Below, piece by piece: positions 39,001 through 53,300 of a DNA stretch of 64,000 nucleotides. The DNA lies in the NCBI GenBank assembly GCA_964035795.1, contig OZ038320.1:10475726-10539725 (forward strand), given 5' to 3'. The position numbers were made by a program, and so were the translations under genes. The first letter of the stretch is position 1; each line of letters opens with the position of its first letter. The notes under the pieces were generated by a model. That model saw only the letters and a program-made list of their open reading frames with translations, had not been told where the DNA came from and ran no database searches. Source of the stretch: Pterobdella sp. o SKG-2022 (Eukaryota > Annelida > Clitellata > Hirudinida > Piscicolidae).

Positions 39001-42000
39001 AAACTTGCAGTTCAAACTAGGGAATTTGTAAAATAATACTTAAAAATCTCATAGTTTGGAGTGAAAGTTTCGAAAAATAATTTATTGAAAATGGATCAAA
39101 ATGTCTAAAAAAATCCACAATACTCAAAAATCTGGAACTTTCCAATATGGCTAAAGAAATTATTTTAATTTAACCAAAACTAGTTTAACTCGCTTTATAA
39201 TTGAGGTATAAAGTTTACGATTCGGAAACAACAAGGCCAGAAATATGTACAGTTCATTATGCCGGTTTTAATTATTTTAAATGTAATGAAAAAAGGCAAA
39301 ATTTACTTGAGTAGAGAAGCAAACAATTCAGCCTTGTCTGGCAGCAACTGCTCGTGTATATATTTGATCCTAGCATACATATATATTTTGGAAGGAGTAA
39401 TATACTCATACACATATATAAGTTTATATGTTAGAGGATAATAATAATTATTGTTTTCAATTCTCATTGTATCAATATGGGTTCTAAAAACCGGATTTCA
39501 GTGAAATTTTTAAGAGCGAAACACTGGGTGCTAAGTGAGGTGACTTCATAACAGACCTAGTAAATTATTAGTCTCATGTGTGTGTGAACTGGACACCCAT
39601 AAAATCAGTTGTTTAGATATTTTTTATAAAGATGCACTAAATATCATAAGTTAACTAAAACACTCTCAAATAAAACCCTCGTGATAAGCATAAAATGATA
39701 TTAGGTTACAATATTTTTTTTAATGAACAATAAAATGGAAAAATAACTTTTTCTTTATCTACTTCAGATTCTTTTTTTGTTATGAAACTCAATTTTTATG
39801 ATAATTGCCTTTAAAAAAAGTATGAAACAACATAAGAAACTTTCTTAAAAATCATCATATTTTTATAGAATATTTAAATTTTTAAAAACCAAAAAGAAAC
39901 AACAGGGTGTTTTTTATAAACTTCCACGTTTGGTCATGTTAGATGCGTGCTTGAGAATCTCCGACAATCGTTTGGCAGCCCAACTACATGAAACAAACAA
40001 CAATTTTTTGCTTATTCACATGTAGAAAGAAATATATCTCTTTAGAAACAGACCATTTACATGATAAGGTTGTTCGTCTAATCTAGTGTTCACATTATAA
40101 ATAATTTTATTACGTTTAAAATTCTCATTGAAAGAATTCAAAACCATTTTAACAATAATTTGAAAAATAATTTCAAATTAAAATTGATTTTTTAATGAAA
40201 ATTTATAAGTAAAAATTTCCTGTTTGGAATTTTTAAAAAGTTGGAGCTTTAGTTTCAGTTATTAGGTTCATAATTAAATCAAAACAAAGACAAGCCTATT
40301 AGTCTGTTTAGAGGGAATTTAGTAAGATTTGGTTCAGTGTTGAGACTTTGTACTGGCGTGTGAGTCGTATTGTTGCTAAAGGTTTTATAAGTTATAGATA
40401 AGACTGAAGTATTATTCTTAATTCATAAATGATTATCCTGGGATAATGCTATGTTGTATGTTTTGGTTAGTTAACTCAAATTATCTAAGCATAATACAGA
40501 CAAGAAAGTTTAAAGTTTATTTAAACAAAAATCATGTATCGTCGTTTGAAACAACAGTAGTTTTAAGCCCACAACCTTTAAAACACGTTTTGAAGTTTTA
40601 GAGAAATAATGAGCCATGGAGTGTGTATCTAAACTTAAAATCATTAATATTTCCATAAATATCTTTATATCCACACGCAAAACATTAATTTTTCTGCATA
40701 TAAGTAACGTCCAAACCTTAAAAATTGGGGTTTTTTATAGTTGAAACTCAAGCTATAAACAATTTTTTCTATAAAAAAAATCTTTTTTTACGAGACCTAG
40801 AATTGAGATTAAGAAGACTAGACCTAAAAATGTTTAAATAATTAATAACCTACAATTTTACACCATATTCTTTATATTCAGTCTTAGTATGATTTTTATG
40901 TGCGGTTCTTTCTGCTCGCATCAGCTAAGTCTGATTGGTTATGATTCTCAGATCAAATTGAAAATTTCAACTTTGATAATAGGTAAATAATTTTAAAAGA
41001 TATGATAAATAAAAACAAAAATTAAAGATATCAAAAATCTTCGATCGAAAAGTATTGATATGTTAAATCGAAAAAAAAAATTAGAGTTGTTACATTATAG
41101 ATTTTTTAGACTTTAAGAGATATATGGGTTTTTAGAGTTTTTTGTTTTTTTTAATTGTTTTGTTTTTGGTTTTATTGTTGTTCTCTTTTTTTTTTGTTTT
41201 CTAGTAAAAATTGTTGATAACTTTTTTGTATACACAGATGGTTGTGTATATTCAATAAAGAGAAAAAGCCACGCAAACATTGAGCATCTTGGAGAAAAAA
41301 TGCAATTATGTAAGTGCTTGAAACAAAAAATTTGATAAAAATTAATAAAGCCATAATTAACAGATGAATTGAACAACTTGAGTTTAAGCAATGAACCTTA
41401 CACTTGAATACTACTCCTAATGTTTATAATTGAAGCCCTATATTAAAACATCAACAACAATAGCAACTCAAGGCCACCAAGTTTTCCCTAAACAATATAT
41501 ACTTATCCACTTAATCCTTATCGCTTAAACTATTGCATCACTAGAACACATGTATTTTAAAATATATAATTTTCAAATTCAATTATATAATGGTATTAGA
41601 AAGTCGTGTATATTATATAAATGGGTATGAATAATCGATTTGATACACATTGTCAATATTCCGCAGGCATCATCGAAGCTGTATTGGCTATTGCAAAAAT
41701 CAATAGCCAACTCTGGCCATTCCTATCTATATCTCTCTCTATAAATTATACCGCCAGTGAATGCTATTTTTAAATCTTCTTTGATAATGCTTATATAATT
41801 TAACTATCATTAATTTGATTAAATGGTAATTATTTTGATTTCTTCTTTATTTATGCATATTTTTATAACGGCTTTTGATTTTTCTGTTTCAATCACGTTT
41901 TTGAGTCGATTCTTTGTTCAAGTGATTTATAATGGCACGAAATGTTTGAAGAGGCTTCCACATTTGATGTTTGAAATGAAGCTCAAAAACTGAACAAACA

Positions 42001-44392
42001 AGAAGTGAAATATTTGAGTGATGACCACTATTGTTGTTATCCTTCATATTGCTCCCAATCACTCCTACATATGCTACTGCTGATAAAACCATTAACATTC
42101 ATATTACAAACAAAAAAACTAATGAATCTTTTTGAATTGCATTTTTTACTTGATGTTTTGTATTTCGCTCTTTAAAGGCATTGTTTTTGATTGAGGTTTC
42201 CATGATAAAGCTCAAATTATTAAAGTTTTTAATACTTTAAAGAGAAGCCTACGCATGTAAAACATGAAAAATGTAGTAAAAATGGAATAATTGCTAACTG
42301 TGAGCTTACCAATCAGAAATTTCATTTTGAAAAATAAATGAAATTTCTGTGAGAAGGTTTTGGTGAAGTAATAAAACAAAAACGTGTTGACTAATCGCCA
42401 AATTAGGATGACGTCAGTATTGGGCAAACACTACAAAAGTTTTTTTTCAATGTTTTTTCGAAGCAATGGAAGGTTTTTTTAAAATAGAAATTATTATCTT
42501 CACGAAGAAAATATGCTGCATCTTTGTTATCTTAGTATTGATAAATTTCAACAAGTTTAAAACTTTAGTATACGACCTTAACAAGAAAACAGGTACATTC
42601 GTATGTTGAAAGCGTTGGAGAGTTGAAACTTGAACGCAACAAAAACTTTTGTAGATATTGATAAAATTGAAATTACATACAAAGCCTTTCAAAGCACATC
42701 TCTCTAAAACTACGCATCCAGAACCAAGCACTCCACCGAAACATCAAGATATGAAATGTAAAAAGTTTGTACACTGCGTTCAAAATTGAATTTTTGTTCA
42801 TAAACCCTTATTTGAATTAGATGCTTCCCAGACATTATTGCTTTGGTGCCTTATTCGCAGACTCAATCTACCGATGGGTTCAATTTATCATGGAAATAGT
42901 CCGAGTGTAATTAAAATTTTTAAACTTTCATGTTGCACTTCTTTGAACATTATACCCTTGAGTGCTGTGTTAGAAGTAGCTTTCACTATAAAAATTATAG
43001 GAATTTTTAAATAAAAATGTAATCACAAATTGGAATAAGTGTTTGGGACGAGAAGAGGTCAGTCAAACAGAATCAAAGCCAGGTTTGATGAAAAGATGTG
43101 GGTCCCTGCTTTGGGGATTTTCAAAGTTTTTTGTATGCCTTTCAAAAAAAAACCAGTTTCAAATGTTTCTACATTTGAAATATGATATGAAAAATTATGT
43201 AAAATAACTTGGAAAACACAATTGTACAAAAAAAATACTGAGTCTTACTGAACTAATTAATGTGAAAATGTTTTTCAATTTATCATAAATTATCTAGTAT
43301 TTAAAATAACAAATATAAAGTTAAAAATTAAAAATTTTATTTAAATTTCATTCCACAGAGGTTGAAAGTAATAAAAAAAAAGCTCAGTTCACCAGAGGAC
43401 GTAAAACTTGAATGAAGTTTGAAAAAAAATCTATATTTTTCTTAACTCAAAACATAAACATCATTAAAAGTTGGAGTATTTTTATAAAAACCTATTTATC
43501 AATTTTTGATTTAATCAGTTTGAATTACAAACTTCAGATTGGAATCACTGGGTCAAAGAAGAATAAACTCAAGATATTAAGCTGACCAATGAGGCGAGAA
43601 TCTCTAATGGTGCTGTTTGTGTGGTTTTAATAATTTGAACCAGTTATATCGATGTGTTAATTAGGAATTTTAAAGTGGGTTTTCATGCTAAAAAAACGAT
43701 TATGCTTGGAGTTATATGAGAAAAGTTGTTCTAAAGTCTTTAAAATGTGAAATTGAAAAAAAAATTTATGAAACAAAAAAAATTAAATCTTAAAAAAGTC
43801 GAAAAAAATTGTCATTGAAAATTTTTTTCTACATGTAACCAAAAATATCATTTCTCAACTATAAACTTTGTTTTTAAAATTTCAAGTCATTGAAAACTCA
43901 GAACATTTAAAACCCCGTTTTATCCTGCAATCTTTATAACTATGTATAACAATGTACATATGTAAAAACTCTCATTGCGATAAAATTATATACATTCACA
44001 TGTATGATGGGTGGTTTAGAAAGATATAACCACGTTCGTAGATATGTACATGATGTGATTCACATATGTATATACTCATACACAGTGATATGTATATAAT
44101 GTAAGTGGAGCAAACCATAGTAGTAGTAAGTTAAAAGCTCGACACATTTTGTTGCCAAGATTCAAATGTTTAGTTATTTTGTAATTTTTAAATATTAAAT
44201 GAAGAAAATTAACTTTGGATTTTAGTTTAAAAAGTATCTATAGTTTTTAAAGTTTTTATGATTAACTAGTTTTCTCAACCGTTAATGTACTCTTTAGAGT
44301 TGGATTCTTTTAAACATACATGACATAATTGAGAACTGTTGGTGAATTATTGTACCAAGATGATCGAACTACTTTGAAATCTCCAAAGAAAT
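36012..44392. other. Intergenic region between the divergent Ig gene and Robo, no secure gene
   Basis: It should hold the missing first exon(s) of the minus-strand Ig gene and the Robo promoter. A minus-strand frame at 41889-42098 begins with a signal-like segment (MLMVLSAVAYVGVIGS) and might supply the former. A 39-codon frame at 39906-40025 (plus; LPRLVMLDACLRISDNRLAA) follows an AG and is GC-richer. Neither has enough support. Imperfect GATA-rich stretches occur at about 37408-37480. Confidence 0.5.
43940..44110. repeat. Cluster of ACATATGT/TGTACAT-type palindromes
   Basis: Repeated TACATATGTA, CACATGTATGA, ATGTACATGATG and CACATATGTATATACTC motifs lie about 300-450 bases upstream of the Robo start codon. 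An ATATACTCATACACA stretch is shared with about 39400. They could be binding sites, such as E-box CATATG, or simple-repeat drift. Confidence 0.3.
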
Positions 44393-47300
44393 ATGCCGTT
44401 ACATAACACCGCAAATAATGCAATGAAGGGGCTGTCAATTGAATCTCTTTTACTACTTCTCTCTTCATTCCTCTGCGCAGGTTTGATTCAGCAACCTTTA
44501 AGTGTGACGTTTCATTTCAAATATTAGTTTTATTATTATTTTATGTATAAAGAACAGACTAATTAATTGGATACTTGCAGAAAAATAACTGATGATAAAA
44601 ACACTGATAAATAAAACTATAAAATTAATGGTGATAGAAAAGAAAAAATAAGAATGCCAGTAAAAATAAGGAGTTTTCTACTGAAAATTAAATTTAGGAT
44701 TGAATTTTTTCACGCGTTTTGATATTAATTAGCATGTACCGGAGAGTTAGAATGACTTATGTTTTAAAGCAAGTTTAATTGTTTTATGATTCATTTATTA
44801 ATACAAAAAATGAAATAAGAACTTGACTGCTCTTTCTTGAGCTTGGTTATTGTTAAAGTATACAGATTATTACATTTTAAAGCATCCTTATGAGTAAATT
44901 CAGAATAGTTTTCAACAAATTAATTGAAAAAAGTCTTATTAAGGGATTACATCGGCATGTACTTTAAAGAACACTTGACTGTAATAAAAGTTAGGAATAT
45001 TCATATCAACTGATTCAGGGAATCAGGGAATTGTTTATAGTACCTAAGTGGTACAAGGCATGAACTTACAATAAAAAAGAAATAGTGAATCGATTATTAA
45101 AACATCAAAATAAATAATTTAATAGAAATAAAAGGCAGTATTAAGCATTAGTTTATACATCAGTTGTAACGCATAAAAAATCCTACGTGATCCATTTGCA
45201 TTGGCAAGGAATTATTAAAGCTCTATCACACAAAATATGCATGCATGTGGCATTTTCGCATGATAATTCCTGCTTGCGAATCCAAACATTAAGTACATTA
45301 AATATAAATTAAACCTAATGATGATTTTATTCATTGATTGTTAAATGTAAATTACTTGATATATTCCCCATTTATTCATGCTTCATAAAGAGAATTTTAT
45401 TGAAACGTCAAATTAATCGACCCAATACATCAAATTTTTATTCTTGATTGATAAAAACTCCGATGAATAGTTTAAAATTATGAATAAACTAATGCGACTC
45501 TCACTGAATTTTCATCATAGGACTACAATAGAATTTTTAAAGCTTTCTCACAAGAATAATCAAATTGGATGAACTGATATGACGTTTTCCGTTTTTATTG
45601 TAGTCTATATTTTGAAGAATTCATTTTTGAGCTTTTCTATTTAATTGTTTTTTATTGTTACGAAATCCTTGGTTTTATAATCAGTCATGATATTTGATAT
45701 TGCGGCAATTGTTAGAGAATAAATAAAACTAACAAATAACCATGAAATGACAAGCTTGATAATTCAGCATGATCCCCTGTACAAACAATTACAAATACAA
45801 AGATTATAACTGCGATAAGGATTTTTTCGAAATTTAGAAAACACAACAGAAAACATTAGATTTAAACTTAATTACAAATAGGATGTTGAAGTTTAAATAA
45901 GTATACTATAAAATAGTCTAGAAATCCCTATACAGTGGTGTTTTCATTAGATAGATAAGCATTTTATAATTACCTTCTATCTTTTACTTGCAGACCTATC
46001 TGAACTTCGTTAAAATTATTCTTGAAATATCAAAACTCATGAAAATTTTAAAAAACGTTCTGGAAGAAACATATAAAACTGAAATAGTAGACAAGTTATT
46101 TATAGAACACTTCAAACCAACTCGATAGATTTTTAATATTCACACGTTCAGATCGAAGCCTTTTGATAAGTGTCACTAAGACTAATGAAATTCTATAATG
46201 AATGCTACTATAAACTTAATTATTGGATTTTTATAGCTATTTTAATTTTATTTTCATTAAAATTCTTTTAACAAAAACGCTTCATTTTCCCATAATAAAC
46301 CAACACTGAAATTATATAAGAGGTTTCTTTGATACTTTAAACAATTTTCGAGTTTCTTTTGAAGTATGTATTTTGTGAAACAAGCTTTAAATTTCATTAC
46401 CTGCAATCAACAGCGTATTCACAAGACTCCGATCCCTTCATTCTCATTCACCCCGAGGATTTGTGGGTGATGCCTAATCAACCAGCCACTCTTAAATGCA
46501 AAGCTGTAGGCACTGAACCAATCCAAATAACGTGGTATCATGATGGAAAATTTGTGAGTTAATTTTGTGTTTGTTTGAAGCATATATTTAAGATTTAGCC
46601 GTTAAACATTGAAAATATATAACATCAAACATTCCACAGGTAAAAACTCTAACAGAAGACCCACAATCAAATAAGATGATTCTGCCAATTGGTCATTTAG
46701 TTTTTGTTCAGGTACGACTGAATGAAAACAGTGATAACAAAGGCGGGTATGAGAAAAACGAGGTAAATGGAAAATATGATTTCAACACAAATAGGGTAAA
46801 CTCAAAATCTCCAAGTGACATAGGAAACTACTACTGCAATGCATCAAACCCCCTTACTCACAAATTTGCGTTGTCAAATGTTGCATCTGTGAAGTTAGCA
46901 GGTGAGATTATATAAACTTGTTAATAATGTTTAACAATGAAAAAATTGAAAAGCTTAATAGAATTATTCATAAAAAAATAAAAGGAATTAGTGTGATTCT
47001 AATAAATACATTTAGGTCGAACATAAAGCCATTTAAGTATCAATAGTTCAAACACATTATTCTGATAACCAGATAAAAAATTAATTAATATTTATATAAA
47101 AATTTAATAGATTTTTGAAAATGTTCATAAATTTCATTTAATTATCAAAAGATTTGATAAGGAAACTTATAAAGGATGTTAATAATATCAGTAATATATG
47201 TATCTTAATTAACTTTTACACGCACGTTCAAAGTTACTCTTCTTTTTTCTCTTATCATGCTCTAGTTTTCTTTTTTATCTTCTAAACTGTTGAATCTCAA

Positions 47301-50300
47301 CAATGTACTACTAATTCAATTAGGCCACCAACTGAAATTTCTTTTAAAACCTCAAGAAAACCACATAGCTTTTTTATTCTGTTTTTTTCTGATATATGCA
47401 ACCGTACATTTTATTTATTGGATACTTGGGAGAATTTTACTTTGGTGATTGATGGTTCAAAAAGACATAAATTAAACTGTGATGTACAAATAGAAAAGAA
47501 CAAACAAACTATTCGAAGATCATTCATGTTTGAAAAAGTAGCTACAAACTTCAATAATTTCTATTTAAATTACTCAAAAACCTTTAACCCTCATTAAATA
47601 AAAGTTCAAAAAAAAACTTCACTTGACTCAAATGAGAAAGTGAACTGCAATTTTTTGAAAAATGATAAACTGTTTTTAAAATGATGTATAAAGACTTTTG
47701 AAAGCTTTCCACCCCACATGGCGCCCTCTTATTATTTGCAATTACGTCAACCATTGTTTCTGATAACTTGTTTCAGTACAGGCTTATGAATACGGCAGTT
47801 ACTTTTCTTAAGTTTTTTTCTCATTTCATTATGCCATTGTGAAAAACATTTTAGTTGCTCTCATAATCCATTCAGTTTATTAATATTTCAAATGACTTTT
47901 CCAAATGTTTGCTATTTTAGGCCTTCAGCAAAAACACAATGAACATAAAATGTTGGCAAAACCATTCTGTTTTATACAGTTTTCACGTGTTTTATTTTAA
48001 TATAGTTGTTTATACCTCTAAATGGAGTTATTTTAACCAATTGGCTAAAATATGAAAATCAAAATTTGAAATAGTGCACTAAAAAGTTATTAAAACCAAA
48101 ACTAACTCTTTCAACAAAAAATCTGAGTACCCGTTACTTATGTAATTAATTAGTCATTTTGTATCAAACCTTTTGTGAAATATTGCAAGCACTTGTCATG
48201 AAGAGTTCTTGTGAAATAACTTTTCTAAACAAACCCTTTGATGTGTTCACATGCAGAGCAAATGTACTAACCGTTGTAAAGGCAAAAGTTATATGTGAAG
48301 TGTCTTTTATTCACAGCTTAATTCATTTTACTAGTGGAATACTTGTTTCAAACGTGAGCTAAATTAATAGCTCAAAATTATGTAGATAATATGTATAAAA
48401 TGACCATAAACCTATATAGAAATTCACGTGGTTTATTATTCTAGGTTACTGCTTCAGAGGGAACTTTGAAGATAAAATCTAGGCTCAAGATAATTTTTTA
48501 GAATTTTTTTTTCTTCTACAAATTTAGCCAGGCTCTTATGTTTTACTTGATATATTTATGTTTTATTGTGGCTTTTTCACATAGGAAGTGATCCGTCATC
48601 ATGTTCATCCAGTGGATTAAGTATCAAGCCCTCCCTTGTTGTAACAAGGAAGCCTCGTTTATAAAAACTAAAACTTCTGGATATTTATTTTTTGATAATT
48701 AAAAGACAACAATACAATGTCTAAATGACTAGTGTTTTATAAACTACTCACAAATCAGGCTTGTATTACTCTTTTATATCTACATTGTTAGTCAGGCCGC
48801 CGATGTTTCAACATCGTATAATTCAATGTTTCTATTTTCACTTGAAATTCAATTTAAGATGCTTTGTTTCAAATAACTTTTTCAGGCCATTATGAAGTTT
48901 TTTAGTAAGTTTCAACGAAAAAGAAAAATAATATATAACAAACATCAAACCCGAGACAAAAATATTAATATTGAAAGCTCGTCGTATTTGAAGCTATATT
49001 TCATTGAGAAGTGTGTTTCTTATCAAATAATGTAACATTTATTGATGGAGAACTGCAGAAGTTCAACAGACTGCTGAAGTAAAAACACTCTTGTTTATTA
49101 AACGAATGTTTTACAAACATATCGACGCTGAGATAGTAGAATAAATTTACTGTTAAAATTATCTTCTTTCTGAGAATGTTTTTAATAAATATGTAACGTA
49201 AACTCATTAAAAAGCGAAAAAATATTGATAGCTTTTTAAAGGTGATAGTAACAAAGAAGCTGAGACTTTATCAAAGCAATAAAATGCTTTTAAGCTGATG
49301 AATTAAGATTTCTCAGTATTCTGCAGAGAAGCGGGTCTATGGGATGGTAATGAAGGTTTTGATTATTGAAGTCAATTTTTCACATTTTTCTCTAAATCTC
49401 AAAAAGCATTGAGTAACGTTTGATTGATTTATCATAAAGAGAATTTTAATTTGGAAAACACATTTCAGTTTGTAGAGTTTTCATATTTTAAGATAATAAA
49501 ACTTAATGTTTGATTAATTTATATAAATCAAAAAAAAAAAGCCAAAATTCAAGCGTTAATTGATTTTTAAAAATATATTAATCTTAATTAACGAGTAATA
49601 TTAGTATATTGTATGGGCTTCGAAGAATTATTAAACTCCAAAATATGCACAAAATCAATTACCGCAAGTCATAAAGATGATACAAGAACAATTTATTAAC
49701 AATTATCCTATAGTCCTTGATCTGTCGACGTTTAACAGTTAACTTTTGAATAATAGTTCGAAGATAAATTTAACAAGAAAATGAACTAGAATTATTCAAT
49801 TAATACCTCAATATCTATGTAGTTGCATATTGAAAATTACACATAATTATTATACCTTAATTTTAAACAATTTGAAATATTTATTAACTTCAACACTGCA
49901 TATGAATCTAAATAGAAAATTTTAGTTTTTTTTTCTTTATTTAGAGGAAATATTTTGAAAAATAACGATAAAAATGGCGTAGAATTCCAGGATGTTATTG
50001 GAATTATTGGATAACGGATGGGCTGTTGATAGAATAAAAACAATATAACAACACTGAATGCTAAAAATTTTCAATTGAAAAGGCTAAAAATATTAAAAAT
50101 CATCTGAGTAAAGAAATGAAAACCATCCCATAGAGAGTGAAGTATAAGTGGATAAAGTTTAATATAAGTGCCTCTTTATCACTCGTTCAATTGACCGATT
50201 GATTCAACTATTGGAAATTTGAAAGGCTATTGATTAACTTGAAAATTTATTTACTGTTTTTTGGACCATTTCAATTCTTTGTTAGTCAAGACAATGACTT

Positions 50301-53300
50301 GAATATTGAATGCAACCGATGGCCCTGTTGGTTTATAGTATTAACCGCTCATCTGTCAACTTTATTTATGATTAAATAATTTTATTCACACTTAAATATT
50401 CAATATTTTGAAATACAGATAAACTTTAATACATTGAAATGCTTTATGGTAGTTTGATAGATTTATCGAATTGTTATTTATGCACTTTAGTATGTATAGA
50501 TATATTTCATTTGTGTAGGTTAAAAACAAGAATTATTGTTATGAAATCCATAAAAATGTTTCGATTTAGCTTTAAAAACTGCAATGTTTGGCTTTGATGC
50601 AAAGATTAGATATACTTTTGAGGCCACACAATAGTTCAAAGACAATGAGAAAAAATAAAAAAGATTATCGACGTTCTTTTAAGCATTGAGTTGATACAAC
50701 ATTCGTACATCTACAATGAAAATAGGTGAATAAAAACATAAAAGAAATTAATAAAAAATAATGTAAATTTATTGAATGAGAACTACTTAAAAATGAATAA
50801 ATTATTCAGTAGTCAACTATAGAACAGCAATTAAACTTGCTTGACAAAAAGTACCTGTAGCTTCTTGAGAAATACATGTGTGTTAATGATGTTATTATGA
50901 ATTGCTTATGTCACTCCACATTCCTAACTAGTGATTTATAATGTTTTCCATTTTATGTATTTTTTCACCAATTATCAATAGATTTTTCACATGTTGTTCG
51001 ATAGGGTTTTTCAATAATTTTCTGTGGTTCTTTTTGTTTTATTCAAATTAGTGAAGATAATTTAGAGGTATTTATTACTTCTAGTATTCTAAAGAAAAAA
51101 TTTTTTTTTGAATTCGGAAATAAATGAAATTAAAGGTCATTTTTTAGAAATATTTGTATAAAATTCACATTAGTTGTTATATATTAAGTAATTAATAAAC
51201 CCATCAGTAGATTCGACATAAAAAATGAAACAAAAATTGATCCTTTTCTACTCATCGTTAACCGTTATGAAATGTCTAAACCATTTCCCAAAGCTGATAA
51301 TAACATAAAAAGATCATTGTACAAACAATATATGACTTAAACTCATCTTCTATCTTTCAAGTTTTTATGAAACATCATAAGCAGATATTATCATACCATG
51401 CCAGTCATCAAGTTAATGTCAAAAGACTTCAATTTTAAACAAATGCTTAATGGTTGACATAAGAAAACACTGTTAATATTAATGCTTATTCCTACATCAC
51501 TTATGCTGTAAGCTCTGACACAGTAATTAACAGCCAAAATAATGGAGGGTAATTTAAATGAAAATCATTGTCAGAATATTTTTTTTTCGAGCATATATTT
51601 AAGCATATGTTGTTTCTAAAATAGTTTATGTACCAAATAGATATTTATCGGAAATTTTTCAAACTCTATTTTTATCAAAATATTTATATTTGGGTTAAAT
51701 AGACAAGAAACGTTTAAAACTGTGAATAACAAAAAAACATCCTTAACCAACACTGAAATCATTACTAGTCCACTCTATAAAAATTCTATGATAAAGTTTA
51801 CACCGAAAAAAATCAAAAATACTTACTTTTATACACAACAACTCGGAATGAAAAAACCATAAAAACGAAATTTTCATTGTTTTAATGACCGTAACAAACA
51901 TCATTGCAAGCACTTCTCATATCAACATAGGTGATATTAATCGCACTGAATTAAACAGGATTAGTTACTTCAAGTTGCTTTTCAACAATATTTCATTTGT
52001 TTTCTTAAGCTCATTATCTACTCATACTCGAATAGTGCGATAGAGATAATACTAAAAAGCTTTTTAGAAATTTATTTCTTTTTATACTATAAACCATTAA
52101 GAAAAATAACTGATTTATTTTAAATTCATGTTTAATGATACAAGCAATATTGAATGAAACCTTCTAAACTTACGTGTAATGATACAAGCAATTGTGAATG
52201 AAACATTAGTAATATTTCATGAGTTGACTTTTGACAAGTAACAGAAAGCAATTACAGAATTGATTGGAGCCCGTGATGACAGTCTGTAGCATTAGTATCG
52301 AAGTGTTTCTAAAATTTTAATTATTAAAAGTATAACTATTCAGTTTAGGCTTTTTTATTCAAAATTGAGAAGAATTTAAGGGCTTTTTGATTATTTAGGA
52401 AATGTTAAAGCTCGATCAAAATTAAATTTTAAATTTAATACATAGTTTGTCTCAAAACCTTTTGTATATTTTAACCTATAGTGTTGTTTAAAATCTAACA
52501 GACAGAATTAAAGCCAATCAAGAGTAAAATCACTTAATTAAAATGATATTGTTTCAATTGTCACTTTAATAGCATGCTACAACCATAAACACCAATGTTA
52601 TTGAGCAGACGATATTTGAGTATTAAATGTGAAATAACCATTCAGTTGCTTATATATTAACAATATTAATAAACAATAACTCAGTAATTTTTATAAAAAT
52701 ACATAGGGACATTTTCCAATTTCCCCAAAAGCTATTTTGACCTATTGTAATAAAACAGACTGCTAAAGATAGCTGCAAAAAGTAATAATAAAACAAAAAA
52801 TATTGCTAGTAATAGAAGGCAGAAGTTGTAAAATATGGCAGAGTGTAATAAACAACACATCAGCCTAATGCTACCGAACCTCTGAAAGACCTACTTATCA
52901 TTTGTATACCCTCTTCTATGTGTTTCCCCATGTTTGCTTAGTCTTTTACATCATAAATGATACTTATCGCTGGGGTTTTCTATGGTTTTTAGCGTTAATT
53001 TTGTTGGTAATGCTTTATATTTTAGTTATTTTGATATTTGATGCATTAAAAAACATAATAGTTTATTTTGTATGCCGTAAATAACTTTTTTTCATACGTG
53101 CATGGTTTGTGATTCTATTTATTTTATATATTCTGGTTTCGTATTTTTTGTATTCATTTTATTAGGGATTCAATAAGTTTTATTCGAAAGAAAATTTTCT
53201 GATGTTCTTTTAACAAGTTAGTTTTAGTGAGATTTAATAACTAGTTAATTAAACTTATATAAAAAATCTTTGATATTTTTTTTATTTCCAAGTATATTCT

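Noticed and set aside
41889..42098. Minus-strand signal-peptide-like frame as first exon of the Ig gene
   Set aside because: The hydrophobic start is attractive, but the only phase-1 donor (GTG/GTCATC) is poor and the intron would be about 6 kb. Mentioned, not annotated.
52902..53084. Hydrophobic 60-codon frame
   Set aside because: T-rich DNA gives Leu/Ile/Phe/Val-rich frames by chance; no splice sites or family.
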